Of a DNA stretch of 21,644 nucleotides, positions 8,417 to 15,419 are shown piece after piece (position 1 is the first letter of the stretch; each line of letters starts with the position of its first letter). Under the pieces are notes generated by a model that worked only from the letters and a program-made list of their open reading frames with translations, did not search any database and had not been told where the DNA came from. Made by a program: the position numbers and the translations under genes. The stretch covers positions 1 to 21,644 of the forward strand of contig JAHFRX010000006.1 of assembly GCA_023266075.1 (NCBI GenBank), in the 5' to 3' direction. The stretch is from Legionellaceae bacterium (GTDB taxonomy: Bacteria > Pseudomonadota > Gammaproteobacteria > Legionellales > Legionellaceae).

Positions 8417-9778
8417 AAATTGCCATGGATCCTCTTCATCCAAGCATTCTTTAAATAATCGTTTTCGATTATCAAGGGGCGTCCAGTTCGTATAAACGCC
8501 CTTTACAAGTCCAAGGTAAGGTGAGGCATAAGCCAAAATCATATGATGATCAAGATCTTCTGGTTCAACGATTCCAGCATTGGGATAAAGAATCGCCCAC
8601 TTCATCGCACCAAGCACACCGGCTGCCACTTGTAAGCTCGTTGCATTATTGTATGGTGCTAATTTTTTAGCTTCATCTACATTTAATACTGAACCAAACC
8701 AGTAAGCACCTTTAGCATGTCCCATTAATAAAATACCTAGCTCATCAGCACCGTCAACATCATCTAACATCAAATAAGTATTGTCTTGTGCTTTATACTC
8801 GCGCTCTACTAACTCAATGAGCGACAACTTCGTTTGTGGTGAAACAGAATAGGCATAATGCACTGTTGGACGATAAATAATCTTTTCCTCGGCATGTACC
8901 GTTAAGTAGTCTGCAATTGACATGGCCTCCGCGTGCGAGATTAAATAACCATGTGTTGGTCCACTCGGTGTCCATGTTCGAACCAACACGGACGCTCCGG
9001 GACGATCGAGGTATATTGCACATTGAGAACCCGCCGTATGCATTTTGGCCTCATCTGGCCAATGTCGCTCATGCGTTCCCCAGCTGAGTTCTGCAGGTTG
9101 TATCGCTTCCGATACCAAGCCATCGATAGACCATGTATTAAAAAAAGTATTATCTTTCTTTATACAACGACTTATCTGAGTATCACGCTCAGCAATATGA
9201 ATAGATTTTATTCCCAATAATTGTGCTAAATTCGCCCAATCCTGCTGTGTACTTGGTGTATTTAGCTTAAGTTGATTATCTTGCGCTAAATTAACCAACG
9301 CTTGCTTCACAAAATGCGATACTAACCCCGGATTTGCACCATGTGTGAGTATTGCTGTTGGACCTTTCTTGTCTAACTGCATCACACTTTCTCTCAATGC
9401 ATAGTTTGTCCGCTCTTCAGAAGTAAGAGAAGCATCGTTATACAGCCCCTCCCAAGGTTCAGTACTCGCATCTAAATATAACGCTTTTCTTTCCTTACAA
9501 AAAGATATCAAATGGTAACTGGATATCCCCGTTGATAAATTCAATAAAAAATCACCTTGCATCAAATAGCGGCTCAGTATCTCAAGATAGTTATATGGGT
9601 CAATTTTTATTCTTTCAAAACGTATACCCAAGGTATTCGCAACTTCAGCTTCAGCAGCTGTTTTAGAAATAATCAGGATATGCTGAGGGGCTATTTTCAA
9701 ATCGTTTAATAGCAAAGGTAAAACCGCTTGTCCAACACAGCCAAATCCTAAAAAAACAACGTTCCCTTGAAAACTCAT
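8396..9778 (-). CDS. hss: Homospermidine synthase
   Basis: The enzyme makes the polyamine homospermidine from putrescine (or from putrescine plus spermidine) with NAD+ as a recycled hydride carrier. The 460-residue protein matches bacterial HSS along its length. It has the Rossmann motif GFGCVGQ (11-17), TEPWEGLY (106-113; the Glu corresponds, as I recall, to active-site Glu117 of the Blastochloris viridis enzyme), and GANPGLVSHFVKQALVNLA. It also has IHIAERDTQ, FNTWSIDGLVSE with the conserved Trp, AEAMSIADYLTV, and a C-terminus ending DPWQFLNMRVR. I place the start at the ATG at 9778, nine bases after GGAG. ATGs at 9793 and 9784 are in frame, but the first overlaps that GGAG and the second is only three bases from it. 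It is the last gene of the operon, 37 bases after the ALDH gene, and may act on amines rather than in lysine breakdown. Confidence 0.95.
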   Translation of the reverse strand: MSFQGNVVFLGFGCVGQAVLPLLLNDLKIAPQHILIISKTAAEAEVANTLGIRFERIKIDPYNYLEILSRYLMQGDFLLNLSTGISSYHLISFCKERKALYLDASTEPWEGLYNDASLTSEERTNYALRESVMQLDKKGPTAILTHGANPGLVSHFVKQALVNLAQDNQLKLNTPSTQQDWANLAQLLGIKSIHIAERDTQISRCIKKDNTFFNTWSIDGLVSEAIQPAELSWGTHERHWPDEAKMHTAGSQCAIYLDRPGASVLVRTWTPSGPTHGYLISHAEAMSIADYLTVHAEEKIIYRPTVHYAYSVSPQTKLSLIELVEREYKAQDNTYLMLDDVDGADELGILLMGHAKGAYWFGSVLNVDEAKKLAPYNNATSLQVAAGVLGAMKWAILYPNAGIVEPEDLDHHMILAYASPYLGLVKGVYTNWTPLDNRKRLFKECLDEEDPWQFLNMRVR

Positions 9779-9815
9779 TGACATACACTCCATGTAACAC
9801 TGTGACGGCAGATTT

Positions 9816-11348
9816 TCATTTTGTTATACAATCAAAAACAATCCCCTGGGCAAAATGTAGCGCATCCCCCCAATTAATCGTATTGGTCTGTCGGCGCATA
9901 TACGCTTTCCAGGCATCAGATCCAGACTCACGTCCTCGCCCAGTTGCTTTTTCACCACCAAATGCGCCACCAATTTCAGCACCCGAAGTCCCAAGATTAA
10001 TATTAACAATCCCACAGTCACTTCCTGTGCAAGATAAAAATTGCTCCGCATGTTTCAATTGCTCTGTAAACAGTGCAGAAGATAAGCCTTGCGGAACCTC
10101 ATTATGAATGGAAATCGCTTCATCAAGCGTTTTATAACTAAAAATAAATAAAATAGGCGCGAAAGTTTCTTCAAAAACTATCGCAGCATCATGAGGAACA
10201 TCTACAATCAACGTCGGTGAGACAAAGTAGCCAGAGCCTTTCAATACACGCCCACCAAACACAATTTTACCACCCAAAGCCAGGCTCTCTTGCACAGCAC
10301 GTTCAAATTGTTGAATTGCTTTTTTGTCGATTAAAGGACCCATATGATATTGATCATCCAATGGATCACCTATCTTCAGCTGGCTGTATGCGTCCTTTAG
10401 TTGGCGCACAGCCTCTTCAAAAATATTTTCATGAATAATGAGACGACGTGCAGTCGTACAGCGCTGACCTGCCGTGCCTATCGCTGAAAAAAGAGTCGCT
10501 GGGATCGCTAAACGTAAATTTGCAGAAGCATCCAAAATGATCGCATTATTTCCTCCCAATTCTAGAATACTTTGGCCTAAACGACCTGCAACGCGTGTTG
10601 CCACCTGTTTCCCAACACGTGTTGAACCTGTAAACGAAATCAAAGGTACATGCCTATCTTCCAATAAAATCTCTGAAATAGCATGATCTTCTGTAATCAA
10701 CAGCGAGAAAATGTTAGGCGCGCGATTCTCTTTCAAAACACTCATGCAGCATTGATAGATAGCAATCGCGGATAAAGGTGTTTTTGAAGAGGGTTTCCAA
10801 AGTGTCACATTACCACAAATAGCACTTAAAAAAGCATTCCAAGCCCAAACAGCTACTGGGAAATTAAAAGCCGTAATAACACCGACGAGGCCTAATGGGT
10901 GCCATTGCTCATACATACGATGTAGCGGTCTTTCAGAGTGCATGCTTTGGCCGTACAGCATACGAGATTGCCCTACGCAAAAATCTGCCATATCAATCAT
11001 CTCTTGTACCTCGCCCAATGCTTCTTGGTAGATCTTTCCCATCTCAAGTGAAATTAATAATGCAAGATCTTTCTTTTTATCTCGTAATTGATGACCAATT
11101 TGACGAATTAATTCACCTCTAATCGGTGCAGGTGTGCTTCGCCATTGTTGAAATGCATGCAAAGAGCCTTCGATGAGCGTTGTATAATCATCTCTTGAAC
11201 ACGTAGCAATGGACGCAATGGGTAAGCCTGTTGTCGGGTTATAAGACACCAATGCGTCTTGATTTGACGTATTTTGCCACGTAGTGCCTAAATAGGCTGA
11301 TGCATTGCATGGTTTGATTGCGCACTTTTCCAAGATAGACGGTGTCAT
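9816..11348 (-). CDS. ALDH7-family aldehyde dehydrogenase, probable 2-aminoadipate-6-semialdehyde dehydrogenase
   Basis: This NAD(P)+-dependent enzyme probably oxidises aminoadipate semialdehyde to 2-aminoadipate in lysine breakdown. The 510-residue product has the full ALDH fold: ITAFNFPVAVW with catalytic Asn162, WKPSSKTP for cofactor binding, FTGSTRVGK (239-247), general base Glu263 in LELGGNN, and nucleophile Cys297 in GQRCTTARR. GEVQE (112-116) and the Arg just before the catalytic Cys match the antiquitin (ALDH7) residues that, from memory, grip the aminoadipate carboxylate (Glu121 and Arg301 of the human enzyme). The ATG at 11348 has GAGGAGA a few bases upstream. It overlaps the preceding dehydrogenase gene by four bases (ATGA), so the two are coupled. 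That partner would supply its substrate. An unrelated aldehyde substrate cannot be excluded. Confidence 0.9.
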   Translation of the reverse strand: MTPSILEKCAIKPCNASAYLGTTWQNTSNQDALVSYNPTTGLPIASIATCSRDDYTTLIEGSLHAFQQWRSTPAPIRGELIRQIGHQLRDKKKDLALLISLEMGKIYQEALGEVQEMIDMADFCVGQSRMLYGQSMHSERPLHRMYEQWHPLGLVGVITAFNFPVAVWAWNAFLSAICGNVTLWKPSSKTPLSAIAIYQCCMSVLKENRAPNIFSLLITEDHAISEILLEDRHVPLISFTGSTRVGKQVATRVAGRLGQSILELGGNNAIILDASANLRLAIPATLFSAIGTAGQRCTTARRLIIHENIFEEAVRQLKDAYSQLKIGDPLDDQYHMGPLIDKKAIQQFERAVQESLALGGKIVFGGRVLKGSGYFVSPTLIVDVPHDAAIVFEETFAPILFIFSYKTLDEAISIHNEVPQGLSSALFTEQLKHAEQFLSCTGSDCGIVNINLGTSGAEIGGAFGGEKATGRGRESGSDAWKAYMRRQTNTINWGDALHFAQGIVFDCITK

Positions 11349-12445
11349 GCAGTCTCCTCTTGATAATATTGCCCAAATCGATTATTCAGAAAATCATGCA
11401 AAGAAAACATTTCTTGAAAGATAAGTCCTTGATAAGCTGTGGGTTTAGCTAAAACCAAATCCATCACCGCACAAACACTTGATGCAGTACAAAGCTGTAT
11501 AGCAGACCATGCTAATCCACTAATGGATTGAGGCATTATTTTTTTAACATAACTTTTTTCAACAAACTCGCCTTGAAGCTGCCCCTCAACCGACACGTAA
11601 ATCACCACCATATCTTGATAAGTTTTGGGCATGGCTCGCTCCAAAATACGTTTTAATGTATCTCGGTCGCTATTCAATTTTAAGGTGTCCATTAAAAACC
11701 GCATTTTTTCACAATGACCGGGATAACGTATCGTTTTATAAGACAAACGCTCAATTTTTCCACGATAAAAATGTGCTAAATTTCCTAAGCCACCTGAGGT
11801 GTGAAATGCCTCATAAGAAACACCTTGGATTTCAATGGTTTCTAAACCCTCCAGTGGACTAAAAAGGCGTAACTCACCATCATGCAGTCCATAACAAGGA
11901 TTACCATATTCATTGATCAAACCATCTGTTGACCAGGTCAAAGAATAATGTAAAGCATTACTCGTACATTGAGGAAGAGCGCCTACTCTTAGTTTTGCTT
12001 GAAAACAATTATCAAACTGAGTCATTAAATGATTGGCTACAATACTCACAAAACCAGGCGCAAGACCGCATTGCGGTACAACAGCAGCCTTTGAGCTCAA
12101 CGCTAACTGTCTCACACGCTCACTCACAGAAGTATCTTCCGTTAAATCAAAGTAATGGATATGCGTCGAAACTGCAATATTGGCAATATGAATATTTAAG
12201 AAATAAGGCAGACTTGAAATGACCGCCTCAATACCCTGTGTTTGAACATATTGAATCACTTCGGATTCATTTTTCACATCTAATGAAACGGTTGCAAGGT
12301 CAGGAAACTCTGTTAATAACCGAGAAATATCCGATGATTTAAAATCAACATCCAGAAGATAAACTTTAAAATCACCCGTATTTGCTAAAAGACAAGCAAT
12401 CAAACTTCCGATCTTCCCAGATCCTGCCACTAAAACATGGTGCAT
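11345..12445 (-). CDS. Saccharopine dehydrogenase-fold protein, probable L-lysine 6-dehydrogenase
   Basis: The 366-residue product has an N-terminal Rossmann fold (VLVAGSGKIGSLIA, 4-17) and the substrate-domain signatures CGLAPGFVSIVANHL and STDGLINEYGNP. It also has EAFHTSGGLGNLA and YKTIRYPGHCEKM. From memory these match the lysine 6-dehydrogenase of Geobacillus more closely than yeast-type saccharopine reductases, which are longer. Either way the expected product is aminoadipate semialdehyde, made from lysine (LysDH) or saccharopine (SDH). It overlaps the ALDH7 gene by four bases, and that gene would oxidise the product, so the pair forms a two-step lysine to aminoadipate module. No lysine-ketoglutarate reductase gene is in the window, which favours the lysine dehydrogenase reading. 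The ATG at 12445 lies beside a hairpin that holds its ribosome binding site. Confidence 0.82.
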   Translation of the reverse strand: MHHVLVAGSGKIGSLIACLLANTGDFKVYLLDVDFKSSDISRLLTEFPDLATVSLDVKNESEVIQYVQTQGIEAVISSLPYFLNIHIANIAVSTHIHYFDLTEDTSVSERVRQLALSSKAAVVPQCGLAPGFVSIVANHLMTQFDNCFQAKLRVGALPQCTSNALHYSLTWSTDGLINEYGNPCYGLHDGELRLFSPLEGLETIEIQGVSYEAFHTSGGLGNLAHFYRGKIERLSYKTIRYPGHCEKMRFLMDTLKLNSDRDTLKRILERAMPKTYQDMVVIYVSVEGQLQGEFVEKSYVKKIMPQSISGLAWSAIQLCTASSVCAVMDLVLAKPTAYQGLIFQEMFSLHDFLNNRFGQYYQEETA

Positions 12446-12448
12446 ATC

Positions 12449-12478
12449 TGCCTAATCTCCCTGTAGGCATTTTTTTTT
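12449..12478 (+). terminator. Hairpin plus T-run between mltA and the lysine-dehydrogenase gene
   Basis: TGCCTA (12449-12454) and TAGGCA (12464-12469) form a 6-bp stem around a 9-base loop, followed by nine Ts (12470-12478) on the plus strand. This has the form of an intrinsic terminator for plus-strand, that is antisense, transcripts. No plus-strand gene ends nearby. On the minus strand the same stem puts the lysine-dehydrogenase ribosome binding site (AGGGAG) in its loop, four bases from the ATG, and the A-run precedes it. It therefore cannot terminate the mltA transcript, but it may modulate translation. Confidence 0.4.
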
Positions 12479-12481
12479 ACT

Positions 12482-13684
12482 CTATCCTAAAGCATATGTC
12501 TTTGGCAACAATAACCAATATTGTCCTTCATTTTTCATTTTACCGGCAATCTCCGTTGCATGTTTTCCTGCACCCCAATAAATATCGCCTCTAACAGCTC
12601 CTCGAATTGCACCACCGGTATCTTGCGCTATCATTAATCGATTAAAAGGATGCGTTGCATTCGTGTGCTCATCAGGACGCATTGTGTTGAGCCATACAGG
12701 TAACCCTAAAGGCACGTAATTTTGATCAACAGCCAGTGAATATCCTGGTGTTAATAGCAAGCCCTGTGAGCCTAATGCACCTTTTTGCTCTAACACTCTA
12801 AAAAACACAAATGATTTATTCTGATGAATAATCTTCTCCATTTCTTCAGGATGTGTCTCAAGATAAGTGCGAATTCGTTGCATTGAAGCAGTATCTTTCG
12901 TCATTACACCTTTTTCAATGAGCACTCGACCAATTGCTGTGTAAGGCGCACCATTGCCGCCAGCATATCCCAGGACAAGCTCTCCTCCGTCCGGCAACTG
13001 GAGTGTTCCTGAGCCTTGAATTTCAATAAACAATCGGTCAATCGGACTCTTAACCCACGCTATAATCGATGATTTCCCGAGTACAGCACCTGCATCAATT
13101 TCAGAACGCGTATAATATGATACGAATCGACTATCTTGTATTCGACCCACCAAAGTACGATTGGGTAAAGCCTCATCAAAATCTCTCAAACGAACAGCAA
13201 CACGATCACGAGGTAGTCCATAAATTGGAACTTTATATGCTTCAGTCGCCTGAAAACTACCGTCAAACGTCGGGAAATAATATCCAGTAAACAGGCCTTT
13301 CATTGGCTGACCATTATAATAAGTCACCGGTTTAAACCAAGTTTCAAAAAAAACACGAACTTTGGCGGGTGAGTCTGTTTTTAAGCTTAAGGCTTTTTTG
13401 CAAATAGGATGCCAATCTTTGGCTTCTATTTTGATGAGATCATTGCCAACACGTGCCTTAGGATCTTGCCTTAAAAAAGATTGACAAGAGGCTTGGAAAG
13501 CACGTAATGAAACGAGGGGATTTGCCTTATCCCATCCCGGTAATTTAGAAAATGGTATTTCTTTTATCTCAATGGTTCGTACTAACGATGTTTCAGGTTT
13601 GTATTGAGCGGTCAACCAAGGACCATGAATCACAACACCTACAATCAATAGCGTTGCATAAAAAAGAATATCATGAACTCTCAT
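12482..13684 (-). CDS. mltA: Membrane-anchored lytic murein transglycosylase A (MltA)
   Basis: MltA cleaves the MurNAc-GlcNAc bond of peptidoglycan to leave 1,6-anhydro ends during wall turnover. The 400-residue product has the MltA domain (GLFTGYYFPTFDGS, VGRIQDSRFVSYYTRSEIDAG, GYAGGNGAPYTAIGR). It also has the C-terminal 3D barrel with AQDTGGAIRG (353-362) and GDIYWG (366-371), named for its conserved aspartates, which include the catalytic one. The N-terminus is hydrophobic (about 6-20) but has no lipobox Cys. It is therefore probably a signal anchor or ordinary signal peptide, unlike the E. coli lipoprotein. A well-spaced promoter lies upstream. Only 36 bases separate it from the next gene, so it may lead the downstream lysine/hss operon. 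The ribosome binding site before the ATG is weak (TAGG). Confidence 0.94.
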   Translation of the reverse strand: MRVHDILFYATLLIVGVVIHGPWLTAQYKPETSLVRTIEIKEIPFSKLPGWDKANPLVSLRAFQASCQSFLRQDPKARVGNDLIKIEAKDWHPICKKALSLKTDSPAKVRVFFETWFKPVTYYNGQPMKGLFTGYYFPTFDGSFQATEAYKVPIYGLPRDRVAVRLRDFDEALPNRTLVGRIQDSRFVSYYTRSEIDAGAVLGKSSIIAWVKSPIDRLFIEIQGSGTLQLPDGGELVLGYAGGNGAPYTAIGRVLIEKGVMTKDTASMQRIRTYLETHPEEMEKIIHQNKSFVFFRVLEQKGALGSQGLLLTPGYSLAVDQNYVPLGLPVWLNTMRPDEHTNATHPFNRLMIAQDTGGAIRGAVRGDIYWGAGKHATEIAGKMKNEGQYWLLLPKTYALG

Positions 13685-13716
13685 CGCCTATTTACCACAT
13701 ATTAATCTAAATGATC

Positions 13717-13745
13717 ATAATACATAAAAGTTAATCATTTTTCAA
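13717..13745 (-). promoter_or_regulatory. Sigma70-type promoter for mltA
   Basis: On the minus strand, TTGAAA (13745-13740) and TATTAT (13722-13717) are separated by exactly 17 bases. Transcription would start near 13710, about 26 bases before the mltA ATG. This is the best -35/-10 pair in the window. It may also drive the downstream lysine/hss genes, which have no obvious promoter of their own. Confidence 0.6.
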
Positions 13746-13795
13746 TCTATCTAAATGCCACATAAAATTATCTAGCTTATTAATTAGTCTTCATG

Positions 13796-13844
13796 TAGAA
13801 TGTTTATCGCGCTTAGGACTTCGTCAAGCGCTCAGACATTGAGC
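13796..13844 (+). promoter_or_regulatory. Possible -10 and hairpin-rich leader of fis
   Basis: TAGAAT (13796-13801) is a plausible -10 with a poor -35 (TAGCTT, 13773-13778). It is followed by two adjoining inverted repeats. GCGCTT/AAGCGC (13809-13814, 13826-13831) has an extra inner GAC/GTC stem. GCTCA/TGAGC (13830-13834, 13840-13844) shares two bases with it. The two stems compete for the shared bases. The ribosome binding site AAGGA follows at 13860. Confidence 0.35.
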
Positions 13845-13868
13845 CAATTTAACTAAAATAAGGAAGTT

Positions 13869-14171
13869 ATGATGAACGTCACAGATACAATCAACACTCA
13901 AGGTGCTATTACTCATCAAGAACAGGGTCTTCAAGATTTAGTCTATAGCATAGTCACACGTTTTTTGTCTGAAAACAAGAACAAATCTATCGGTGATCTC
14001 TACGACATGATCCTATCAGAAGTAGAACCACCACTGCTCCAAGCAGTGATGGAAAAACGTCGCGGAAATCAATTACAAGCAGCAAAAATGCTCGGCATTA
14101 GCCGTGGCACGATTCGTAAAAAACTCTTACGTTACTTTGGTACTAAATATTTTCGTCTTACTGACGAGTAG
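13869..14171 (+). CDS. fis: Fis-family nucleoid DNA-binding protein
   Basis: Fis is a small homodimeric DNA-bending protein that acts at rRNA promoters, recombination sites and many other genes. The 100-residue product has the Fis layout: a divergent N-terminus, the dimer core (DLYDMILSEVEPPLLQAVM), then the helix-turn-helix GNQLQAAKMLGISRGTIRKKLLRYFG (about 66-91), which closely resembles E. coli Fis. Two adjacent ATGs (13869 and 13872) are possible. The ribosome binding site AAGGA is 4 and 7 bases away, so the second may be the true start. In enteric bacteria fis follows dusB. Here it is alone, with its own leader. Legionella carries several Fis paralogues, so this may be one of a set. No clear U-tract terminator follows, but an 11-bp hairpin lies 22 bases downstream. 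Confidence 0.93.
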   Translation: MMNVTDTINTQGAITHQEQGLQDLVYSIVTRFLSENKNKSIGDLYDMILSEVEPPLLQAVMEKRRGNQLQAAKMLGISRGTIRKKLLRYFGTKYFRLTDE

Positions 14172-14193
14172 TCAATCATTTTGAAAGATAATC

Positions 14194-14228
14194 AGCACAG
14201 CACTCCATATCAAATGAAGTGCTGTGCT
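14194..14228. terminator. 11-bp perfect hairpin between convergent fis and fadA
   Basis: AGCACAGCACT (14194-14204) and AGTGCTGTGCT (14218-14228) are exact reverse complements with a 13-base loop. The structure lies between two convergent genes, and the right arm includes two bases of the fadA stop codon. A shared terminator is the natural reading, but neither strand has a proper T-run after the stem, so it may instead stall RNA polymerase weakly or protect 3' ends. Confidence 0.5.
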
Positions 14229-15411
14229 AGAGTGCCTCAAAAACTGCCGCAGCACCCATCCCTGTACCAATACACATGGTCACCATACCGTATCGACCCT
14301 TCATGCGTCTTAATCCATGTAAAAGTGTTGCCGTACGAATGGCACCTGTAGCGCCTAGCGGATGGCCTAATGCAATAGCACCGCCCAAAGGATTAACCTT
14401 GAGAGGGTCGAGTTCCAAAGACTGAATCACGGCCAAAGCTTGTGCTGCAAAGGCCTCATTCAGCTCAATCCAATCGATTTGATCCAGTGTTAACCCTGCT
14501 TTTTGAAGCGCTAAAGGCACGGCATGGACTGGGCCTATCCCCATAATTTCTGGTGGTACACCGACAACAGCAAAACTCCTCAACCGTCCCAATGGTTTGA
14601 GCTGATATCGCTTAACCATCTCTTCATTGGCCAAAAATGTCATTGCAGCGCCATCGCTTATTTGAGAGCTATTCCCTGCTGTAACCGTTCCGATTCGTGC
14701 GAATACAGGTTTTAATTTTGAAATCATCTCGTACGATGTGTCTTGTCTAGGTCCCTCATCTTGTGTGATAACTTTCTCATCATGAAAGGCGGCAGCCGTT
14801 TTGATATCAAAGCTTCGCTGCATTATCGTAAATGGAGAAATTTCAGCATCAAAATAACCATTTTCTTGCGCTTTAAGTGCACGCTGATGACTTTCTACGG
14901 CAAATAAGTCTTGCTGCTCACGTGAAATCTTCCATTGTTTCGCAACAATTTCAGCGGTAATCCCCATGCCATAAGCAATTGCAATATGATCATTTTTAAA
15001 AATATCAGGGTTAATACAATAACGATTTCCACCCAGTGGCACTTTAGACATACTTTCCACGCCACCTGCAAAAGCAAGCGAATACTCACCTTGTGAAATT
15101 GCATTTGCAGCAATTGCAATACTTTGAACACCAGAGGAGCAAAAACGATTAATCGTCATCGCGGGAAGGCCTTGCGGTAAATTGGCAAGCAAGGTCGCGA
15201 TACGTGCAATATTCATGCCTTGCTCAGCTTCAGGCATCGCACAACCGACAACAACATCACCAAGAGCCGTCATATCAACATGAGAATATCTATCTTTCAA
15301 AATTTTGAGTGTATGTACTAATAAATCATCAGGTAATGTATTTTTAAAAACACCTCGTGTCGCTTTCCCAACGGGTGTTCTCACTGCATCAACGATATAA
15401 ACATTTGTCAT
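14227..15411 (-). CDS. fadA: Acetyl-CoA acyltransferase (3-ketoacyl-CoA thiolase)
   Basis: The enzyme performs the last step of fatty-acid beta-oxidation, splitting 3-ketoacyl-CoA with CoA to give acetyl-CoA. The 394-residue product is a normal thiolase. It has nucleophile Cys91 in NRFCSSGVQ, the NEAFAAQ motif, His350 in GGAIALGHPLGATGA, and the second active-site Cys380 in CIGTGMGAA. The start is the ATG at 15411, five bases after AGGAG. A GTG one codon earlier is too close to that site. Only eight bases separate it from the fadB stop, so the two form one operon, as expected for the trifunctional beta-oxidation complex. An acetyl-CoA acetyltransferase of the same fold is a possible alternative, but the fadB partner favours FadA. 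Confidence 0.94.
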   Translation of the reverse strand: MTNVYIVDAVRTPVGKATRGVFKNTLPDDLLVHTLKILKDRYSHVDMTALGDVVVGCAMPEAEQGMNIARIATLLANLPQGLPAMTINRFCSSGVQSIAIAANAISQGEYSLAFAGGVESMSKVPLGGNRYCINPDIFKNDHIAIAYGMGITAEIVAKQWKISREQQDLFAVESHQRALKAQENGYFDAEISPFTIMQRSFDIKTAAAFHDEKVITQDEGPRQDTSYEMISKLKPVFARIGTVTAGNSSQISDGAAMTFLANEEMVKRYQLKPLGRLRSFAVVGVPPEIMGIGPVHAVPLALQKAGLTLDQIDWIELNEAFAAQALAVIQSLELDPLKVNPLGGAIALGHPLGATGAIRTATLLHGLRRMKGRYGMVTMCIGTGMGAAAVFEAL

Positions 15412-15419
15412 CACGACTC

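Noticed and set aside
9778..11122. Plus-strand reading frames opposite the ALDH7 gene
   Set aside because: Low-complexity shadows of a strongly conserved coding sequence on the other strand, with no domain content.
12449..12478. Terminator separating mltA from the lysine operon
   Set aside because: The T-run is on the plus-strand side. For leftward transcription the A-run precedes the stem, so it cannot act as an intrinsic terminator for mltA.
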